64,000 nucleotides of DNA from Plotosus lineatus (lineage: Eukaryota > Chordata > Actinopteri > Siluriformes > Plotosidae): NCBI GenBank assembly GCA_024760905.1, contig CM045734.1:37095564-37159563 (forward strand), in the 5' to 3' direction. This document shows positions 33,160 to 44,924 of this stretch, in pieces. A model generated the notes under the pieces. The model ran no database searches. It saw only the letters and a list, made by a program, of their open reading frames with translations, and was not told the origin of the DNA. Within the stretch, counting starts at the first letter, position 1. Each line of letters begins with the position of its first letter. The position numbers and the translations under genes were made by a program.

Positions 33160-33300
33160 AGCCTCTTAAGCCTAATTAGGGTCGAGGGGAGGCTGGCGCC
33201 CATCCCAGCCGACTCTGGGCGAGGGCAGAGTACACCCTGGACAGCTCGCCAGGCCATCGCAGGGCGGAAACATGCTGATGGCTATACGGCCTACTCATTT
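33156..33300 (-). mobile_element. mosaic SINE copy, 5'-truncated
   Basis: Minus strand: 'gccatcagcatgtttccgcc', the constant switch 'ctgcgatggcctggcgagc', 'gtccagggtgtactctgccc', then 'cctaattaggcttaagagg'. Confidence 0.8.
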
Positions 33301-34175
33301 ATTATTATTATGCTTTATTTCATTAAAAATTAAAAGGTGGGATTCCGTGTCTACAAATATGAACTTTTTTTCTACTTTATTATTTATAAATGAACAGAGG
33401 ACACACATGATGGACTGAAATCAAGCAGAGCTGCTGAATCACTAACATGAGGACAACATGGTGAAGCCTGCTGCCAAAGAGATGAACACTGCACTTCAGT
33501 CCAACGTAAGCGATTTATGGTGTCATGAGGCTGCAAATCCAGCAGATATAGTCCAACAGCTACAATAAATCTGAAAGCTGCACTACAGGGTCAGGTTTCT
33601 CTCTCTCACACTCACACACACATCCCAAAACACTAAGTCAGAGACTTTCTATATGTCACTACATGGTTTGATTTATCCACATTCTCCTTACTCTTTTATT
33701 ATTATTTTATTAAATAATCAAAACAGGCTGTTCACCAGAGGGAAAGTTTGATTTGAGTTGCCCAGAGGCTGAATAGCTTGCCGGATTCCATGCACGCACG
33801 CCCGCACGCACAAACGTACGCACACATGGCCACCAAGAGGCTTGAGCATATAGAGGCATGCAAAAACCTGTCAAGGTAATAAAACTAAACTCATTTCAGT
33901 CCTTCTGGCCAATGGGAGCCAGACTCATGGGTGATTTATGTGATCACAATGCTGAAGGATATCACACGGGTGCAGGGGCGAGGGTGTCGAGGTGGGTGAT
34001 GTCAAAAATTTGATGTTCACCACGGTTTCTCATGCCCCCTATGGCTTGAATTCACACCCAAAGTGAAAAAGCACAGGGCACATCAGCATAAAGAGCATGA
34101 CCAACAGTGGCATCAGCGTCTGGTATGAATTAAAGCAGTAAAGCCAGAAGGCCTGCATGATATGGACTAATGCAT
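33300..34175. other. unannotated intronic sequence
   Basis: No mobile element recognised. The part 33890-34140 is repeat-free and may be constrained. A 'cacgcacgcccgcacgcac' run lies near 33795. Confidence 0.35.
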
Positions 34176-34179
34176 GATA

Positions 34180-34181
<2 letters not shown>

Positions 34182-34230
<49 letters not shown>
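34182..34230 (+). repeat. (GT)n microsatellite
   Basis: About 24 GT units. Confidence 0.97.
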
Positions 34231-34231
<1 letters not shown>

Positions 34232-34898
34232 CACGCTAAAGCAAATTAAATGACACACATCAAGTTAAATCATTATATTCACCAAGATGCCTATAATTAC
34301 TTTAACTTAATTATGATTAGAGAGTTATAATAAATTTGTCTTTCATAACAACACCCAAGTAGTAGGTTGGCCACCAATTTTTCAAACTGAATACAAAGTA
34401 CTGCTGTATTGTTTAATGTATTAGATCCTACATGTCTTATCCTGAAGTACAGCCGATCGTGAGTATATTGCTTTAACTGATTCGACAAATACTCCTGAGG
34501 ATTACTCACAGCTCTGCCAGTGGAAACCATTGCTGTTTAAATCGCTTCTAAACTGAATGGTCCTGTTTATTATGCACGTTGACACTCTACCCATTTGTTC
34601 AGTGGGTGGAATAATTTTTATGCATTCTAATTCAAAAAACAGTTTTCTATATGAACACTTTGAGATTTCAGACTCGCTATAAAAAGTGCTTTTAAGAATT
34701 GGGATATCTGAAGTCAGGTCAGCATGGTGGTGTTAGCACGTCCAACTCACAGCAAGAAGGTCCTGGGTTTGAGTCCCAGCATGTTTCTGTGTGGAGTTTG
34801 CATACTTGCATGGGTTTGGGTTTCCTCCAGACACTCCAGGTCCCTCCCACAGAATACATGCACATTAGGCTAAGTGGCTGTTCCAAATTGCCTGTATA

Positions 34899-35733
34899 CA
34901 TTCGGCCTTCTACTTATGAATACCTCTGAATACGAAAAATCCAGGTTACGGAAAACATTTTTCTAAATTTTCTCCCTTTCTATACGAAATAACCTCTTCT
35001 TACAAAAAGCGCAAAACGCATCATTCAAGAATTCAAACAACGCGCGAGTTGTTCTCTAATTGGCCATCTCCCAACATCCCGCCCCGCTGACCTCCTATTG
35101 GCCAGGAGGGAGCTGAACTGTACCCATACTTCCTCTACCCATAATTCCTGTTTGTCACACGCATGAAGGAAAGTTGAACAGGATTGTTGGCTTGTGGGTT
35201 TTTTTTGACAGTGATCATTGCAGTGTTATATTTCGTTATGCATCATGGACCCCAAGACAGTGATTCCCGGTGACACTGAAAAGAAGAAGCGGGCTCCGTT
35301 ATCAATCGAAGTGAAGCAGGAGATAATTAAAAAATACGAAACTGAGATGCGGTTGAGCGAAATCACAAAGGAGTATGGCCGAAACCCCTCTACAATCGGG
35401 ACGATATTGAAGCAGAAGGAGACTTTAAAAGCGGAGATACAGTGACGGAGCCGATTATTTCGGAAAAAGCAACCACCATATTTAAGAACCTCGTGAAGGA
35501 GGGTAGGAGTGGGGGTGGTTCGAGAGATTTAAAAAAAAAAGGTACATTTTTTTTTACTTTTAACACATATTTCATAAAAAAATTGGTGTACTTTTATAAT
35601 TTTTAAAGGGTTTATGGGGTAGTCTTGGGAGCCTTGGAACGTTTTACATGTTAAATGCGCCTCTACTTACGAAAACTCCAGGTTACGAAAAAGGCACTGG
35701 AACGGATTAATTTCGTAAGTAGAGGGCCAACTG
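34899..35733 (+). mobile_element. Tigger-2 element, internally deleted, TA-flanked
   Basis: The ends are 'cattcggccttctacttatg' and the inverted 'cgtaagtagagggccaactg', with TA at 34897-34898 and 35734-35735. 835 bp. It keeps the transposase N-terminal fragment at 35242-35445. The family's promoter-proximal region has the repeated 'catcccgccccgctg' phrase. Confidence 0.87.
35242..35445 (+). pseudogene. Tigger-2 transposase N-terminal fragment (CENP-B-type HTH)
   Basis: The frame begins MDPKTVIPGDTEKKKRAPLS and continues VKQEIIKKYETEMRLSEITK, then NPSTIGTILKQK. This is the CENP-B N-terminal DNA-binding pattern (IIKKYE ... STIGTILK). Sixty-seven codons; no DDE domain. Confidence 0.72.
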
Positions 35734-35752
35734 TATATGAGCGTCATTGTAA

Positions 35753-35753
<1 letters not shown>

Positions 35754-35832
<79 letters not shown>
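35754..35832 (+). repeat. (GT)n microsatellite inside SINE-B
   Basis: About 38 GT units with one GC interruption, at the position of the family's short TG tract. Confidence 0.97.
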
Positions 35833-35838
<6 letters not shown>

Positions 35839-36261
35839 TGGCCCAGCGATAGTCCGAACAGCTGTTTAGGGTGTACCCCGCATTCGCCCCATGTCTCCTT
35901 AAATAGGCTCCAGCCTCACAACGAGTCTAATAGGATTAAGCAGTTCAGCAAATGAATGAGTGTGGTATGTAAGACCTTAAATTCATGGCACTTTATACCT
36001 TAGCAGATCCAGTGGGAAAATTTCAGGGTTGAAGATATTGAGCCAAAAGGGAGTATGGAAGGAATGTGTGTCTGCTGGAGAGCTGAAAGATTCTTCACTA
36101 AAACCATTCTGGAACGTTCTAGATAACACATTAAACAGAACAAAACAGAACCAAGTGTCCAGTTTCTAGATACAGGTACACAATTAAAATCAACTGCATG
36201 CATTCAGTCTATTGTAGACTATATTATTTGAGTGTTCCGAATAATGGTGTATCTCTGGTAC

Positions 36262-36459
36262 CTGTAGAGTTCTGATAGAGGAGCAGTGAGGATGACGAGT
36301 ACATTCAGGAGCTGATTACACAAGCTGTGACTGATGGACACCCAGGTTCTGGAGGGTTCTGAAGACAGCTCCGGTCTGAACATACACAGTTCTTCCACGC
36401 TTTCACACACAGACCACATCAGCTGCTCAACACACAGTAGAATGGCTGTGATGTCCACT
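36262..36459 (-). CDS. kiaa0825: kiaa0825 visible exon 8, phase 2 to 2
   Basis: The exon is 198 nt, between 'cttttgccttag' and CTACAG|gtacca. It reads VDITAILLCVEQLMWSVCES, then ends LLNVLVILTAPLSELYR. The 'LMWSVCESV' and 'VILTAPLSELY' segments are diagnostic of KIAA0825 as I remember it. Confidence 0.85.
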
Positions 36460-37045
36460 CTAAGGCAAAAGAGAATGATTTAATTCTGATGAGATAACTG
36501 GATGCACATCACAAATTGCATAATATACATGGAACAACTAGGCCAAGGCATGTGAAGTATTGATCATGCGAGGTCACTGCCAGATCAAAATGAGAATGTA
36601 AATGCATCTTATATGTGACGTATGATTTAATTTCAGAGTCTGAATGGTGTACTATAGAGAAGAGAATCAACACTTGGTATATTTTATACTCCCTCAATGT
36701 TGTTAAAACACCTTACTTTCTCTCAACCTTCAAAACACAGAAAAAAGTTTCTTATAAGGTCACATTAATAATTCTGGCTGAAGAATTAAAATACATTACT
36801 TGTATGTGCATGTTTCCCAAAACACTGATATATTGTATTTTCACTGTGATATAAATGATTTAGGTGTTATCTACATTTCAGATGTCAGCACAACCTCGGG
36901 TTTGGGAAACTTCAGGCAAGACACCCACTTAGATCCCTTCATCAAACCTTACTTCTCATAAACATATCAAACTTTGCCTGCTTTACAATGCACTCTGTGT
37001 ACATGTCTTACTCCCCCAGATGAAAAAACACAGGAAAGAGTGATG

Positions 37046-37047
<2 letters not shown>

Positions 37048-37131
<84 letters not shown>
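37048..37131 (+). repeat. (GA)n microsatellite
   Basis: About 40 GA units with one GC. In host sense it is a CU tract. Confidence 0.97.
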
Positions 37132-37134
<3 letters not shown>

Positions 37135-37900
37135 CAGAGGATCATCTGTATGAAAAACTTGAAGCTCGGGCTGCACTGTGCAGCTCCTAGCTACGTTTCC
37201 TTGCAGCGATGCACATCAGGGATACGTGAAACAAACCTTCCATCCATCCTCACCTTCCTCTCCTTCCCCTGTTCCTCCCCACAGCCTTTTAATGCACTGC
37301 ACTTTTTCATCACCCGCCGGCTGGAGAAGGAGCGCTTGCTCTGACTGGCTCTTTAACCACTTTAACTATGTGCTACTGCAACGCACCACTACCACCCCAC
37401 CCCCGGTAAGGTCCAGGCCCCGTGGAGCATGACAAAGCAGGGCCCACAGCCTGGCACTAGGGTTAGCGTGCTAACAAAGGGAGCCTGTTTTAACAAATCC
37501 CGAGCACTGTGCAATCACTAAAACATGCAACAATGCTTTCTAAGCCTGTAGTTCCTGTTGAACAGATAGCCTAGTGTTTCGTGAGGCGCTGTAGATAAGG
37601 CGAGCTGGTCAAAGCAGTACGGATGATTGCGCACGGTTAGACTGTAGCCGAGTGTGTGGTTTTTGGGTGATGGCCTTCACATTTGATTACGATCAAGCTT
37701 AGTTACATACGCAATCACAACTATAGAACATTTCCAGAAACTCAAAGCCAGAGCTGACTAATGAAACACTATTCTCGACAATATCAGTCAACGTGTTTCT
37801 GATCTATCTGAGGTTCCTGTGGAGGAGAAGCCGTGCCCTGCTCATCTATAATAAACACCCAAAAGTTTGTTATAAGGAAAGAGCAGCTGGTGACTCTATT
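37135..37900. other. unannotated, repeat-poor intronic sequence
   Basis: No exon in phase. Relatively GC-rich at 37180-37480; possibly constrained, without further evidence. Confidence 0.35.
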
Positions 37901-37902
37901 TT

Positions 37903-38240
37903 TCATTTCATTTTCTGAACTGCTTTACCCTTTATTAGGGTCAGGAGAGGGCTGGAGGCCATCCCAAACCACTCTGAGAGAAGTTTGGGTACACCCTGAA
38001 CAGCTTGCCACACCATCCCGGGGCCAACACGCACACAAACATTCACACCTGGGGTAATTTGGAACAGCCAATTAGCCTGATGTACAAGTCTTTGTGTGAT
38101 GTGGGAAGAAACCCGAGTATCCGGAGGAAACCCACACGAGCACAGGACGAATGAGCAGATTCTACACAGAAACACCTTCACTGGGCATGGGGCTCGAACC
38201 TAGCACTTTTCTGCTGTGAGGTGAAAGTGCTATCTGCTAG
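37903..38240 (-). mobile_element. SINE-B copy
   Basis: Minus-strand order from the head 'acctagcagatagcactttc' through 'aggttcgagcccc' (B-box-like), 'tgtgtagaatctgctcattc' and 'tccggatactcgggtttc' to the 'gtgtacccaaacttctct' and 'aagcagttcagaaaatg' tail. Confidence 0.8.
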
Positions 38241-38244
38241 GTTC

Positions 38245-38905
38245 CAGCCAGTGACTTAACATTTAAAATATGTAAGTATGTAACTGTAAAACTGTGATAT
38301 TCTAACAGATGTATGAACGCAGCGTTAATGTAAAGGATTGAGTCAGATGTGAGAGAATTTATTCCACACTCCAAGGTCCTGTGGTAGCCAAGTATGATCA
38401 AACTCACATAACTATGTCTTTAACACAGAAACATAAATCAGTCCCATCTCACTTCAGTGACATTTCAACAGGATGAGTGCATCTGAGTCCCATCTCAAAT
38501 GTTTTTCATTATGAAGAGATAACTTTACTGATAAATACATAGATATATTGCATAAACATTTATTAACTCCCCATAAACATCTGGCCACAGGTTCCTTTTA
38601 TAAATGAGTAAATCCTTTTCAAATATTTATCCTAAGAGTAGAACGGACTGAATTTTAGATCTGTATTAAAAAATGCTGAAGTATTCCATGAAAACCTGTT
38701 TTCCTCACTGAAAGAACAATAACATGAACGATAAGTACCATTTGTTATATCTGGTCTATCTACTATCCCTGGCAAGCCCTGAGACATAAAACCAGATGCT
38801 AAAACATGATCAAAAGGTTTCGACGATGTCTGTGGAAGGCCATAACCATGCGTGATGAGTTTTCCAGGTGATGTTAAGGACAGTTACGGATGACTCGCTG
38901 TCTGG
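38245..38905. other. unannotated intronic sequence
   Basis: Nothing recognised. Confidence 0.4.
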
Positions 38906-38908
38906 TAC

Positions 38909-39099
38909 CTGATTTGAGAGTGTCTTTTGTAGGAGGGCCGAGCTCTGGAGTATCGCTGAAGCAGGAGCTCTAGGGTCTTTGCCAGCACCTGCGCCAGGGT
39001 CTGCTGAGCCAACAGCGGGGAAACGGTGCTCCAGAGGTCACTGCGCAAAGCTGAGAGGAAATAGTGCCACATCTGGATAGAGAAGGAACACCTTTCACC
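38909..39099 (-). CDS. kiaa0825: kiaa0825 visible exon 7, phase 0 to 2
   Basis: The exon is 191 nt, after 'ctttctgtacag', ending AATCAG|gtacca. It starts with [18 protein letters not shown], then [18 protein letters not shown], and ends [11 protein letters not shown]. The '[14 protein letters not shown]' start is the single strongest family match here. The long AT repeat in the upstream intron begins about 88 nt before the exon. Confidence 0.87.
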
Positions 39100-39186
39100 C
39101 TGTACAGAAAGAAACGGGGATAATGAAAAACAATCTGAGTTTAGGTATTCGATTCCAGCAAGCATGGAAGACAGAAAAAATCCATA

Positions 39187-39213
39187 CATATATACATATG
39201 TGTATATATATAC

Positions 39214-39265
<52 letters not shown>

Positions 39266-39403
39266 TATATATGTAGTATGTATATGTATATATATGTATA
39301 TATATGTATATATATATGTATAGTATATATATATATGTATATATATATATATGTATATATGTATATATATACATATATATGTATATATATATGTATATAT
39401 ATG

Positions 39404-39434
<31 letters not shown>

Positions 39435-39439
39435 GTATA

Positions 39440-39505
<66 letters not shown>
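39187..39505 (+). repeat. (TA)n/(TATG)n tract with embedded (CA)n
   Basis: About 320 bp of TATATATG-type repeat with (CA)n at 39230-39262 and a pure TA run at the right end. The open frames through it are not genes. Confidence 0.97.
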
Positions 39506-39509
<4 letters not shown>

Positions 39510-39514
<5 letters not shown>

Positions 39515-40460
39515 TGCAAAAAACAAGAGTGCAGTATCTCTGAGGCTCATGCTCAGACCACCTGCATTCCACACCTGGACCCTTCATTCCCACTGAGACA
39601 CAGGGCGTATCGAAGGCCTGATCTGGAGAAAGCATCAGAAATCCTCAGAACATCACCCAACGCAAACACACACACAGCTAAAATGACAGAAACATAAACG
39701 GCTCATGCAGAGGGTTAGGTCAAGGTTGATAGCAAAGTACTGTGTGATGAGAAAAGAGTTATGGGTATGTCGGAGAGTATGAGAAGGTCTGGGAATTTAT
39801 TAAAAAAAAAAAAAAGTGATTTCCTTTGAGTCTAATTACTTTCAGGCAGGGAGGAAACAGCACTCCCGGTTCACAGTGTGACCAAACACAGATTAGTAAC
39901 AGTCATGTTCAACATCTTCTAATGAGGACTGGGACGAGCTCCACTACAGCCGAGCCAAGTAAACAGCCACTGAAAGCGGCGCATGCGAGTGCACCGGACA
40001 AGCACTCCAAGGGAGCTCTGACCCCCTGGCAAGGGAGGAAGTGGATTCATGGAGGGACTGAAGGAAAGAGAGATGGTGAGTGGAGGAAAAGGGGTTCGGG
40101 GTCAACAGGGGCTCAGACACAGCTAGTCAGTCTCACACCTGCACACAGCAGGCCTGTCTGCCCTACAACCTACAAAGGTTGTGTGTGTGCTCACTGTCTG
40201 GTTAGGCCTTAATGGAGGCATACGAGTTAGGACCACCGTAATGGATTGCTCCTGTACAGATGGTCTGCTGTAATTTTACATTTGGTTACACCTTGGGAAT
40301 GCAAGTCAGGGGGTCACTAAAAACAACGGCAAGGATTATTGCAATCTATACGGCACTAAAGCATTAAAGGAGACTGTCTGCACTACTTCTGACAAAGTGT
40401 CCTTTCCACAGTACATGTGAAAAAAAAAGTAAAAACTGATGATCATGCCTCATTGTATAA
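39510..40460. other. unannotated intronic sequence
   Basis: Repeat-poor; a poly-A run lies at 39800-39814. No open frame bounded by splice sites in phase. Confidence 0.4.
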
Positions 40461-40463
40461 GTA

Positions 40464-41896
40464 CAGGGATCCCTCACTTTCTGCGGTTAATTGCGACCGA
40501 GACCCCCTCCGCAACCACCAATTTCTGCGAAGTAGGATCAACACCTCCTGACTGATGTATACGTACATATACAGTCGGCCCTCTACTTACGAAATTAATC
40601 TGTTCCAGTGCCTTTTTCGTAACCTGGCGTTTTCGTAAGTAGAGGTGCATTTTACATGTAAAACGTGTGATTTGTTCCAAGGCTCCCAAGACTACCCCAT
40701 AAACCCTTTAAAAATTATAAAAGTACACCAATTTTGTATGAAATATGTGTTAAAAGTAAAAGAAGATTATTTACCTTTTTTAAATATCTCAAACCCCCCA
40801 TACGATGCTTTAAAGTCCGGGGGTTGCTGGTCTGAAGAACCCTCACCCCCACCCTCCTTAAATATGGCGGTTGCTTTTTTCTGAAATAATTGCCTCCGTC
40901 ACTGTATCTCCATTTTTAATGCTTCCTTCTGCTTCAATATCGTTCTGAAATAATCGCCTCTGTCACTGTATCTCTGCTTTTAGGGTCTCCTTCTGCTTCA
41001 ATATCGTCCCGATTGTAGAGAGGTTTCGGCTATACTCCTTTGCGTTTTCGCTAAACCGCATCCCACTTCCATATTTTGTTTTTTATTATCTCCTGCTTCA
41101 CTTTGATAACGGAGCCCGTTTCTTCTTTTCGGTGTCACCGGGAATCATTTTTTTGGGGTCCATGATAGATAACAAAATATAACGCTGCAATGAACTCACG
41201 AGCCAACAGTCCTGTTCAACTCTCCTTCACGAACAAACAGGAAGTGACAAACAGGAAGTATGGGTACAGTTCAGCTCGCTCCTGTCCAATGAGAGGCCAG
41301 CGGGGCAGGATGTTGGGGGACAGCTAATAAGAGAGCAACTCGCGCATTGTTTGAATGTTTTAATGGTGCGTTTGAATTTTTGAATGGTGCTTTTGCTGCT
41401 TTTCGTAAAAAGAGGTTGTTTGTGTAAAAAGAGGATGAAAATTTCGGAAAATGTTTTTCGTAACTTGGATTTTTCGTATTCAGAGGTTTTTGTAAGTAGA
41501 TGGCTGACTGTATATGTGTATATAATATCAATAAATACATATTCATCACTATAAATGCTTATAATAACAATTAAACATTCCAAAATAATGCATAAGATGT
41601 AAATAAAATATAAATACACACATATACGGATGTGCGCATGTGCGCGCATGCAGATAAAAATGTACATACATAAAAAAAATGTAAGTAGTTTTGATGGGGG
41701 GTGTTGGGTTGTTTTTTGTTTTTGTTTGTTTGGGATTTTTTTTATGCATAATTGGCCTTGTTTTTGTGGCATTTTCCTTAACTTTTTCCCCTATTCCTCC
41801 TTAATCTCCTTCTTTTTTAATTCGATGAATATTAAAAAAAAAAAGTGATGCACTGAAGCCGTATGAATTGAAGCGCGGAGTAGTGAGGGATCCCTG
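40464..41896 (+). mobile_element. MITE-D copy split by a nested Tigger-2
   Basis: Left end CAGGGATCCCTCACTTTCTG after TA, right end 'gtgagggatccctg' before TA. Removing 40572-41510 and one TA restores a normal MITE-D of about 490 bp, including the 'aatatcaataaatacata' core. Confidence 0.88.
40572..41510 (-). mobile_element. Tigger-2 element nested in MITE-D
   Basis: Ends CAGTCGGCCCTCTACTTACG and the inverted 'gtaagtagatggctgactg', TA on both sides (40570-40571, 41511-41512). 939 bp in reverse orientation. The transposase N-terminal remnant is at about 40975-41165 on the minus strand, opening with 'atggaccccaaaaaaatg' (read in reverse), and is disrupted. Confidence 0.88.
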
Positions 41897-42231
41897 TATT
41901 GCACTCTAACGAAAACCTTTTCTGGTTCTGATCAGATTTTCCTTTTTGAAAAATAAAGGAACATAAAAACTGGCTGAAATTCCAACCAGTAGTCCTTGTG
42001 GTTCTAGTTCCTGCAAATCAAAAAGCCACTGGAAGAGTCAAAGCAATTTATTGAACAATTTTATTACTGTTTATAACATTGTAATTACTAAGTCAACAAA
42101 AAAAATCTGTTATTTCTGTCATTATAATTATACTTTTATATTAGATTTTTTATTACTACACTCTACTCATCCATTTATTTCATGCTAAATAATGTAATAC
42201 AGCCTTCCCGGAGAGTTTGTTCCACCAGTAC

Positions 42232-42382
42232 CTCAAAAAATGGCTTGTCGTCTGCCCAGTAGTGACTCTCGGCGTCATGCAGTATGCTGGTGGCACACAC
42301 ATGGATGCAGTAGCTGGTCAGCTGCTCGTGAACAGCTTCTGTCATGTCCTGACTCCTCTGGATGGGCAGCAGGGCCAGAGGC
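42232..42382 (-). CDS. kiaa0825: kiaa0825 visible exon 6, phase 2 to 0
   Basis: The exon is 151 nt, after 'gtctgattgcag', ending TTTGAG|gtactg. It completes the split ATG codon and reads PLALLPIQRSQDMTEAVHEQ, then CIHVCATSILHDAESHYW, and ends KPFFE. The 'CATSILHDAESHYW' segment is strongly characteristic. Confidence 0.87.
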
Positions 42383-42384
42383 CT

Positions 42385-43330
42385 GCAATCAGACACATCA
42401 AAGCTATAAGAAACAGATTTAAAAAGGCATGCATTTCACGGGTCAAAGTGCCATTAAGTGATTAATATCAGCAAATGGCCCCGATTATTACCTGCCAATC
42501 ACTCACCACCTCTGTACTTCCTCTCCTTCCATCTTTCCCACCATCTCTTTTACCCGCTTTCAAATCGTAAGGCCACGTGTGCTGTCTGAATCAATCACCC
42601 TCTGCTATTTCATTTCTGTATTTAATTTCTCTTTCTCTACCTCCCTCCCACCCTCCCTTTGGCTCTTTGCAAGCTAACATCTGTTTTCGAACAAACACAC
42701 ATCCTTTACAGATAAATACTTCTGTCAGGACTTGCTGGCTCACGCAGGTCCCGCTCTGATTCTTTACAATCCAATTACGGCATTTTAGTATTTCTGGCAA
42801 CAGCCTGACAATCTCCCTGGCTGGGAAAAACCCAGTGGACAAACTATAAATTGTGAAGCTCCCCATCACAAATGTCTCTTGTTTTATGTACATTATGCCA
42901 AAGTTAAACTTCAATTTTCCAGACAGAACTGTCTTTTTAATGTGCTGTTTTATTAACGGTTTTTGTTGTTTATATAGAAGGCAGAATTGAAGAGATATTA
43001 ATGTGGAGTGCATATGGTAGTTTTGAAACATTCCCGAAATGAGGGTGGAAAGGTTAAAATCTACCTAAAGCATTTGATTAATCAATAAATTGTCTTCTTG
43101 TTTGCCCATCTGTTGGTTTCTCACACAGTTTATATCTCCAGTAAAATACACATTATTTATCGAGGTCGTAAACAGTTCATTTGAAGCGCAAGCAACAGCA
43201 GTTACAAATCACCACAGAGCTCTTTCAAGGATCAATAACAGATCAATAGCCAACAACAATAAAAAATATAATTACCAAAATTATCCTATCAATAATTACT
43301 TTAAAACATTTTCTTGCTAACGAACAAATT
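42385..43330. other. unannotated intronic sequence
   Basis: No repeat recognised. The minus-strand frame at 42591-43031 is long (146 codons) but has no family resemblance and breaks the gene's phase logic. Confidence 0.4.
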
Positions 43331-43334
43331 ATTA

Positions 43335-44365
43335 CAGACGCTCCCCGACTTACGTTCATCCGTTTTACGTTTTGTTTTTTTTTCAAAAAAAAAAAAAAAT
43401 TATGTCATATTTTGAGTAGGAGATGTACTCAACGCAATGACAAAATGACGATTGTTAACAAAAGACAGCCTGAACGTGCCCTGCTGCTTCCCAGTACACT
43501 GCCTGTTACCCTTGTGTCAAGACGTCGTCTCTGTGATCTTTGTGTTTACACTGTTTTGCGGACTTTTGTAACCCTAAGCAAATATGGTTGCTCAGAAGCA
43601 TAAGCCTAGCATGGGTGCAAGTTTTTCGGCATCTGCTGGAATTTCCGGTTTTCCCAAGACTGAATTAACTATCTGCTCGGATCGGTGCAATCTACCATGC
43701 ATACTCGGTTAAGCAAAGAGAGTTGTAAAATGAATGAAAACCCGAATCCAGAAAAGAAAGAGAACTCTCCGCTCTGCTTGTGATTCACATCAGTGCAAGC
43801 TGAGTACTAAACGAGTATTCAACGGCGCCCTTGCTCACTTGAAAGACTGGAAGTCCGGACAACCCTCGCTTTGTCTCAAGCACAAGCAAGTGAACTCCTT
43901 TTGGTGGAGCGCCTCACATATTGTAAGCATTGTTTGGCTGTCTTAAGCTTCATGTAAAGTGACTCAGCTCAGCTTCATGTAAAGTGATCATCCGTCAACC
44001 ATCGAAACCACTTACAGGCAGAAAGATCGCATCATAGCGAATGTTAAAGGTTATATTTGATACTGTATTTGATATTAGATGAGTGAATTTGATTAAAATG
44101 TATCTATTTGAAATTATTCTGCTTGAATTTAATTTATTTGAAATCAATATTGACATTATTTGATATATTTGATATTATTTTACAATGTTATGTTAATAAT
44201 AACTGATTTAGGGGTGTTTTATGAGATACAATAATGGTATTTATGGATGTATAGTACAGTATGAACGTCATACGTCACTGGAACATACAGTAACAACTTA
44301 CTTTTTTTTTCACCTTACGTTTGGCTGTCCAGAACCGAACTAAACCGTAAGTCAGGGAGCGTCTG
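43335..44365 (+). mobile_element. Tigger-1 element with a foreign-looking interior
   Basis: The ends are CAGACGCTCCCCGACTTACG and the inverted 'gtaagtcagggagcgtctg', flanked by TA. Both flanks align with the copy at 7451, including the transposase start MVAQKHKP (43584). Between about 43607 and 43995 the sequence has no counterpart in the other copy. Confidence 0.85.
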
Positions 44366-44443
44366 TATATCCATTTATTATTTGTCTTTGATTATGTGAG
44401 GTCCTAAAAAATGTGATGAGCAGTTCCTATAGAAATGCTAACA

Positions 44444-44920
44444 CAGGGATCCCCCACTTTCCGCGGTTAATTGGGACCGAGATCCCCCCGCGACCACCAA
44501 ATTGCGCGAAGTAGGATCACCCCCCCAACCGATGAATAAGTACATGTATATGTGTATATAATATCAATAAATACATAATCAATGCTATAAATGCTGATAA
44601 TAACAATTACAAATTCAAAAATAATGCATAAGATGTAAATAAAATATAAATACACACACATACAGGCGCGTGCATGCACTCAGATGACCACCTCACAAAA
44701 ATGTAAGTAGTTTTGATGGGGGGTTTTAGGTTGTTTTTGTTTGTTTGGGGGATTTTTTTGCATAATTGGCCTTGTTTTCGTTGCATTTTCCTTAACTTTT
44801 CCCCCTACTCTTCCTTAATTTCCTTATTTTTTTAATTCGATGAATATTTAAAAGAGAAAAAAAACAACACGATGCACTGAAGCTGCATGAATTGAAGGGC
44901 AAAGTAGCACTGGATCCCTG
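44444..44920 (+). mobile_element. MITE-D copy, full length
   Basis: Left end CAGGGATCCCCCACTTTCCG, right end 'tagcactggatccctg' followed by TA. The core 'aatatcaataaatacataat' is present. 477 bp. Confidence 0.87.
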
Positions 44921-44924
44921 TATA

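Larger units (their letters stand above)
34715..35965 (+). mobile_element. SINE-B copy split by a Tigger-2 insertion
   Basis: The first part (34715-34898) has 'agcaagaaggtcctgggttt', 'tgtgtggagtttgcatact' and 'tccaaattgcctgta'. The second (35734-35965) continues with an expanded (GT)n, 'gggtgtaccccgcattcgcc' and the tail 'aataggattaagcagttcag'. The Tigger-2 element lies between at a TA site. Confidence 0.85.

Noticed and set aside
39123..39160. Extension of exon 7 upstream through 'cagggtgaaaggtg'
   Set aside because: The acceptor 'ctttctgtacag' gives the phase needed after exon 6; upstream sequence enters the AT array.
38884..39519. Long minus and plus frames rich in Tyr/Ile across 39187-39505
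   Set aside because: Produced by the TA/TATG array. Only the part at 38909-39099 is coding (exon 7).
42591..43031. 146-codon minus-strand frame
   Set aside because: No resemblance to any family, no usable splice boundaries, low-complexity ends.
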